Of a DNA stretch of 17,905 bases, positions 15,151 to 17,905 are shown piece after piece. Each line of letters starts with the position of its first letter. Positions within the stretch are counted from its first letter, which is position 1. The stretch lies in the NCBI GenBank assembly GCA_946611835.1, contig CAMOEE010000024.1, forward strand, positions 1-17,905, given 5' to 3'. The position numbers were made by a program, and so were the translations under genes. This stretch comes from an uncultured Treponema sp. (GTDB lineage Bacteria; Spirochaetota; Spirochaetia; Treponematales; Treponemataceae). The notes under the pieces are model-generated. The model had not been told where the DNA came from. It did no database searches and saw nothing but the letters and a program-made list of their open reading frames with translations.

Positions 15151-16026
15151 TCATTTCTGATAGTTGATAAGAAAGTTATGAACAGGCTCGTACCAGTTTG
15201 CGGCTTTTTCGCCTTCAAGAAGATATTGCTCAAAAGTAGCCCGGATATGCTCTCGAACCTGATAAGCTTCTTCCGCAGAAAAGCCCTCTGGATTTACAAA
15301 AAGCTGGCTGATAAATTTGCGGGCATCGTCAGCCCGTATCCATTCCGGAAAATTTGCGACTACAAGATAAAGTGCCGCCGGAATACAGTTGACCGAGTGC
15401 TGCTTTACATAAAGAACGGTTTCGGTAATTTCAATCGCTCCATTGTAAACTTCCTCGCCCCAAAGACGCTTTTCTGTCTCTGTGAAATCTTCCGTACCAA
15501 AAATGTGACGGTAAAAACCGAAAGCAAGAAAAACTGTGGCAACATGAAGGCTCGGAACGCAGAGAAAATGCGGGTCTAGGGCGTGAATCTGCCTGAACTC
15601 TCGCATTTCTTTGTATTTGGGGCGGTCGGTCGTAGTGAGACGGAAATGATAAATCTTACCGCAGCATTGATAAAGCTTTCGGAAACGGAGCATCCATTGC
15701 TTTGTAAGCCGACTTGCGTGCCAGAATCCGAATTTTTTGACCAGCATGGCAAGCGGCCGCACCCAGAGATTTATGAAATCAAGATAGACTTTGACTTTTT
15801 CAGGCGTAAAGGGAATTTTTTTGTCGAGAGGGTGGTCTACATGGACTACCGGGATATGCAGGATATGGAATTTCTCAAAATACTGAAGGAAGAAAAATTC
15901 CTTGAGAATCGTGGCAAAGCACTTGAAATTCGTGATAAAACTCGGTGGCCCGAAAAGCACGCCAGCATAAGCGACGAGGGGATTGAATGATTTGAGAGGC
16001 TTGTTGTTGTAAATTCTTGGTTTCAT
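15151..16026 (-). CDS. Divergent PAP2-superfamily-like protein
   Basis: A 291-residue protein. The clearest signal is CVPSLHVATVFLAF (156-169), which matches the PSxH core of the PAP2/acid-phosphatase superfamily. An RP pair (R135-P136, with R129 six residues before) stands where the first motif KxxxxxxRP is expected. LYVKQHSVNCI (205-215, H210) stands where the third motif with its catalytic histidine is expected, but the usual following D is absent. Classical PAP2 lipid phosphatases have five or six membrane helices; here hydrophobic stretches are short and the protein looks at best partly membrane-bound. It may be a degenerate or specialised member. The start ATG at 16026 has no evident ribosome binding site. 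It lies upstream of miaB on the same strand, with the palindromic element between them. Confidence 0.45.
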   Translation of the reverse strand: MKPRIYNNKPLKSFNPLVAYAGVLFGPPSFITNFKCFATILKEFFFLQYFEKFHILHIPVVHVDHPLDKKIPFTPEKVKVYLDFINLWVRPLAMLVKKFGFWHASRLTKQWMLRFRKLYQCCGKIYHFRLTTTDRPKYKEMREFRQIHALDPHFLCVPSLHVATVFLAFGFYRHIFGTEDFTETEKRLWGEEVYNGAIEITETVLYVKQHSVNCIPAALYLVVANFPEWIRADDARKFISQLFVNPEGFSAEEAYQVREHIRATFEQYLLEGEKAANWYEPVHNFLINYQK

Positions 16027-16086
16027 GGAATGATAGAGTAGAATAGCAGAAAAATTGGGAAAAGGCTAGATTGGGGAAGGAATTGC

Positions 16087-16114
16087 TTGAAATGTGTAGA
16101 ATAAGATGTATAAT
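16087..16114 (+). promoter_or_regulatory. Promoter of the toxin-antitoxin operon with phased direct repeats
   Basis: TTGAAA (16087-16092), 16 bases, then a perfect TATAAT (16109-16114). Three related 9-base units lie 12 bases apart: TGTAGAATA (16095), TGTATAATA (16107) and TGTAGAGGT (16119). They cover the spacer, the -10 hexamer and the start region, as an operator for an autoregulating antitoxin would. An AGAGGTGA ribosome binding site (16122-16129) follows. Confidence 0.6.
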
Positions 16115-16133
16115 AATATGTAGAGGTGAGATT

Positions 16134-16427
16134 ATGGTTGCATTCGAGCGAAAAGAAATAATTTCAGCGACACAGCTTGTTAGGCAGTTTTCTACATTTT
16201 TAACAGAACTCTCAAATCATACCTTAAATAAAATTGCAATTGTCCGCAATAATGAAATGGAGGCCGTGGTTTTACCAGTCACAGAATATGAAAGATTGGT
16301 CACAAGTGCAAAACAAGCTTCTCAAAAGTCAGTTAAAGATTTTTTCGGTACGCTGGATTCTGAATCAGCTGCCCAGATGGAAGAGGCTGTCAAGGAATGT
16401 CGCAAGGTCGATTTGAATGAATGGTAA
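16134..16427 (+). CDS. Phd/YefM-type antitoxin
   Basis: A 97-residue protein. The N-terminal half (about 1-55) fits the Phd/YefM DNA-binding fold: a short strand, ISATQLVRQFSTFLTEL as helix 1, an IVRNNEMEAVVLP strand pair, then VTEYERL starting the next helix. The C-terminal 40 residues are charged and probably fold on the toxin, as in known pairs. The ATG at 16134 is chosen because AGAGGTGA lies just before it; an upstream in-frame start at 16071 would lie ahead of the promoter. It overlaps the PIN toxin gene by 11 bases, antitoxin first, the standard type II order. It likely represses its own promoter through the repeats at 16095-16127. Codon use looks AT-rich compared with the core genes nearby, consistent with an acquired module. 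Confidence 0.8.
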   Translation: MVAFERKEIISATQLVRQFSTFLTELSNHTLNKIAIVRNNEMEAVVLPVTEYERLVTSAKQASQKSVKDFFGTLDSESAAQMEEAVKECRKVDLNEW

Positions 16428-16803
16428 GTTGATCGACACAAATGTCATAATCCGCTTTTTTAAGGGTGAAACAGAACTGTTTTCTCTTTTTGATGATATG
16501 GAACAACTTTATGTTTCTTCAATCAGTGTCGGGGAATTAATGTACGGTGCGGAGCTATCTAAAAAATCAGATTTTAACCGGCAAAATTACTTTTGTTTTT
16601 GCCAGCAGATGAAAATCTTGCAGCCAGATTTGGAAGTTGCCAAGATGTACGGAAAAATAAAGTCAAATCTAAAAGCAAAAGGTCGCCCAATTCCTGAAAA
16701 TGACATCTGGATTGCCGCCACTGCCCTTGCCGCCGATTTAGAGCTTGTGACCGCAGACAGTGATTTTGAGAATGTCAGCGGTCTGTGTATGGTGAAGATG
16801 TAG
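16417..16803 (+). CDS. vapC: VapC-type PIN-domain toxin (ribonuclease)
   Basis: A 128-residue PIN-domain protein, normal length for VapC. The acidic active site is complete: D7 in LIDTNVII, E40 in SVGELMYGA, D96 in PENDIWIAATA, and D114/D116 in TADSDF. VapC toxins cut specific RNAs (tRNA or rRNA) with Mg2+ and stop growth when freed from the antitoxin. The N-terminal strand and the PxxNDxWIAA block place it in the VapC/FitB group. Its start lies 11 bases inside the antitoxin gene, so the two are translationally coupled. The partner is Phd/YefM-like rather than VapB AbrB-like; such mixed pairings are common. The gene for the PBECR-like protein begins two bases after its stop, making a three-gene unit. 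Confidence 0.9.
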   Translation: MNGKLIDTNVIIRFFKGETELFSLFDDMEQLYVSSISVGELMYGAELSKKSDFNRQNYFCFCQQMKILQPDLEVAKMYGKIKSNLKAKGRPIPENDIWIAATALAADLELVTADSDFENVSGLCMVKM

Positions 16804-16805
16804 GT

Positions 16806-17264
16806 ATGCAGGCAAGTCCAAGGCAATACTCAGGCGAATTCGTACTCACAAGCAATGGTAACATCGATTTTGGTGAAATTTCACCTGAGATTGCGAGTCT
16901 CATTAAGCGACAGACTGGCAAAATCCGTTTGAGAATCGGAAAGCAAGTCAATGGCGAAAAGGACAATTATGGGGAAGCGCATATAAATCGAGAAACAAGA
17001 TTAAAACAAATGAATTCTATTGGCTATACTGATGCTCGAGACGCCGCCGAAGACATATCAATGAATTATGATGAAATCTACGAAAATGGGATTGGACTTC
17101 TTCTTCGTAATACAAACAATGCTACCGCCTATATTTGCATCGAGCCGAATTTTGAAAATGCAGAAAATGATTTTTATGATATAAAGACTATTTCGCCGTC
17201 AAATGACCGATATTTTAAAAACAAAAAACGGCTATGGAAACGACCACAGCCGTCTAAACAATGA
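16806..17264 (+). CDS. Small protein resembling phage PBECR/BECR-fold nuclease domains; possible 3' frameshift
   Basis: A 152-residue protein from the ATG at 16806; an ATG at 16785 would add seven residues but overlap the toxin. I recognise a pattern, not a firm family. GNIDFGEISPEIASLI (about 18-33), GKIRLRIGKQ (38-47), GEAHI (56-60, H59), a helix ending SIGYTDARDAAEDI, then a strand-rich part through FYDIKTI resemble the Barnase-EndoU-ColicinE5/D-RelE-like domains found at the ends of phage polyvalent and head proteins. If so, it is a free-standing RNase-like domain. It begins two bases after the PIN toxin stop. The final 13 residues (from the A6 run at 17223) become very basic and proline-containing, and a one-base shift there opens a different, longer ending. 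The same 3' bases encode the minus-strand terminator. Base composition is AT-rich. Confidence 0.55.
   Translation: MQASPRQYSGEFVLTSNGNIDFGEISPEIASLIKRQTGKIRLRIGKQVNGEKDNYGEAHINRETRLKQMNSIGYTDARDAAEDISMNYDEIYENGIGLLLRNTNNATAYICIEPNFENAENDFYDIKTISPSNDRYFKNKKRLWKRPQPSKQ
17222..17253 (-). terminator. Strong minus-strand intrinsic terminator inside the 3' end of the PBECR-like gene
   Basis: Read on the minus strand, ACGGCTGTGG (17253-17244) pairs over 10 bases with CCATAGCCGT (17237-17228), with one G-U pair, around the loop TCGTTT. A run of six T follows or overlaps its base (17228-17223). On the plus strand the G-U position becomes an A-C mismatch and no T run follows, so the signal is oriented to the minus strand. 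Confidence 0.8.
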
Positions 17265-17289
17265 ACCGGGAAGCACGCCCAACTTCCAT
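17254..17289 (-). CDS. Possible 11-residue micropeptide frame in the small transcript
   Basis: ATG at 17289, reading MEVGRASRFIV and a TAG (17256-17254) that touches the terminator stem. GAGGGG (17302-17297) lies seven bases before the ATG, a good Shine-Dalgarno. After the TAG the same frame would read a hydrophobic stretch (TAVVVSIAVFCF) to a TAA, but that lies in the terminator. The frame is far too short to be proven by sequence alone. Confidence 0.2.
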   Translation of the reverse strand: MEVGRASRFIV

Positions 17290-17330
17290 CAAAAGACCCC
17301 TCGCGAATTTGCGGGCAGCTCACTAGTTTT

Positions 17331-17358
17331 ACTATAACATATAACACTGATTTGTCAA
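17331..17358 (-). promoter_or_regulatory. Near-consensus promoter for the small minus-strand transcript
   Basis: Perfect TTGACA (17358 to 17353), a 16-base spacer, then TATAGT (17336 to 17331). The -35 box begins two bases after the TAG stop of the corrinoid-protein gene. It is among the best promoters in the window. Confidence 0.6.
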
Positions 17359-17359
17359 T

Positions 17360-17905
17360 CTACTTCCCAAACACTTCCTTTGCAATCGCCACGCTGACCA
17401 TAGCGTCCTTTGCGTAATAATCCGCCCCAATCTGGCTTGCATAGTCTTCTGTAAGGACCGCTCCGCCCACCATAATCTTGCAGGTCTTTCCTACCGCACC
17501 GAGTTTTTCCCGCAAAAGTTTGATTGTGTCTTCCATGTTGGCGACCGTCGTTGTCATGAGCGCGCTTAGTCCCACAAGCTGAATGTCTTTTTCCAGCACG
17601 GTTTGGACGACCTTTTCTGCTGGGACATTTTTTCCCAAATCGATTACCGTGTAGCCGTAGTTTTCCAGCATGGCCTTGACGATGTTTTTTCCGATGTCGT
17701 GAATGTCGCCGAAAACCGTGCAGATTACGATGCTTCCCTTTGACTCCTGTGCCACGCCGCTTGCTTCGAGGTGGGCTTTGATTACCGCAAAACTGTTGCT
17801 TACTGTGTCTGCCGAGAGCAAAAGCTGGGGCAAAAATTTCTTTCCGATTTCAAAGTCTTTTCCCACGATGTCCAGGGCGGGCACGATGCAGCGGTCAATG
17901 ATTTC
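17360..17905 (-). CDS. Cobalamin-binding methionine-synthase-like protein (C-terminal part, cut by window edge)
   Basis: The frame is open to the right edge, so the GTG at 17884 is an internal codon and not a start. The visible 181 residues comprise the helical cap (EIIDRCIVPALDIVGKDFE, then FLPQLLLSADTV) and the B12-binding Rossmann domain. The signature GDIHDIGKNIV gives the cobalt-ligating histidine in DxHxxG; GLSALMTTT and MVGGAVL complete the SxL and GG motifs of the lower axial site. It ends right after the Rossmann domain (AKEVFGK), so no reactivation domain follows. This fits the shorter homocysteine S-methyltransferase/methionine synthase proteins of anaerobes, or a free corrinoid protein of a methyltransferase system (MtaC/MtbC type). 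The missing N-terminal part would decide. It is the only gene visible on its strand at this end. Confidence 0.85.
   Translation of the reverse strand, partial: EIIDRCIVPALDIVGKDFEIGKKFLPQLLLSADTVSNSFAVIKAHLEASGVAQESKGSIVICTVFGDIHDIGKNIVKAMLENYGYTVIDLGKNVPAEKVVQTVLEKDIQLVGLSALMTTTVANMEDTIKLLREKLGAVGKTCKIMVGGAVLTEDYASQIGADYYAKDAMVSVAIAKEVFGK

Larger units (their letters stand above)
17222..17325 (-). ncRNA. Candidate ~100-nt small transcript, unrecognised
   Basis: Defined by signals: a near-consensus promoter (17358-17331), a predicted start near 17325-17324 and the terminator at 17253-17222. The RNA would have a short 5' hairpin (CCCGC with GCG-A-GG, loop AAATTC), a second hairpin (GGAAG with CTTCC, 17287-17269) and the terminator stem. 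It does not match any RNA family I know (not SRP, 6S, tmRNA or RNase P). Its last 43 bases are antisense to the 3' coding end of the PBECR-like gene. It may be an antisense regulator, or an mRNA for the 11-codon frame within it. It could also be only the tail of the corrinoid-protein transcript, but the fresh promoter argues against that alone. Confidence 0.4.

Noticed and set aside
15583..15990. Open plus-strand frame of 135 codons opposite the PAP2-like gene, and a similar one at 15178-15579
   Set aside because: They mirror the minus-strand gene; the translated sequences show no domain, the starts lack ribosome binding sites, and the minus frame carries the PSLHV motif.
16071..16133. Upstream start that would lengthen the antitoxin by 21 residues
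   Set aside because: It lies before the TTGAAA/TATAAT promoter, and the extra residues (cysteine- and isoleucine-rich) are not antitoxin-like; the ATG at 16134 has a good Shine-Dalgarno.
17261..17326. A 21-codon plus-strand frame whose ATG overlaps the stop of the PBECR-like gene (ATGA)
   Set aside because: No ribosome binding site, no recognisable content, and the same bases are better explained by the minus-strand unit or by the frame-shifted ending of the PBECR-like protein.
17265..17359. A cobalamin riboswitch or other known riboswitch near the corrinoid-protein gene
   Set aside because: The region is downstream, not upstream, of that gene, and no B12-box or other known aptamer pattern is visible.
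17360..17884. GTG at 17884 as a start codon for the corrinoid protein
   Set aside because: The frame continues without a stop to the window edge and the upstream codons (EIIDRCI) continue the helical cap domain, so the gene is truncated by the window and not started here.

Overview
The window reads as chromosomal DNA of a spirochaete, most likely a host-associated Treponema. The evidence is an archaeal/eukaryal-type PheRS alpha subunit (a known spirochaete trait), an M23 peptidase-bactofilin-YaaR-RicT operon, a chemoreceptor and several secreted proteins that match no family I can name. I call the genus from these traits, not from an alignment. No rRNA, tRNA or CRISPR array is visible, and no stretch longer than about 300 bases lacks a gene.

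Layout. At 1-307 (-) is the start of a TatD-type hydrolase cut by the window edge. It diverges from an operon at 545-3476 (+): an M23 endopeptidase with a membrane anchor, a bactofilin, a YaaR-family protein and a RicT/PSP1 protein. This pairs cell-shape genes with RNA-processing-complex genes. A SAM methyltransferase (-) converges on it with an 8-base coding overlap. At 4308-8319 (+) is a tightly overlapping operon: a large protein of unknown function, a GAF-GGDEF diguanylate cyclase, a rhomboid protease and a secreted protein. A small secreted protein with its own strong ribosome binding site and terminator follows (8413-8805), then pheS (8882-10438). A hairpin of about 100 bases separates pheS from the convergent block at 10571-15000 (-): chemoreceptor, thiamine pyrophosphokinase, a LapA-like membrane protein and MiaB. 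A cloverleaf-like palindromic element lies just upstream of miaB, and a divergent PAP2-like protein lies beyond it.

The accessory part is 16080-17360. It holds a Phd/YefM-type antitoxin and a VapC-type PIN toxin behind a near-consensus promoter that carries three phased direct repeats. Two bases later comes a small protein resembling the phage Barnase-EndoU-Colicin-RelE (PBECR/BECR) nuclease-like domains. Facing its 3' end is a compact minus-strand transcription unit of about 100 bases. It has a TTGACA/TATAGT promoter, a Shine-Dalgarno site with an 11-codon reading frame, and a strong intrinsic terminator that sits inside the 3' end of the nuclease-like gene. On the plus strand, a one-base shift at an A6 run would extend the nuclease-like protein across the same bases. 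This corner is the best candidate for something undescribed. The window ends in the C-terminal half of a cobalamin-binding methionine-synthase-like protein (17360-17905, -).
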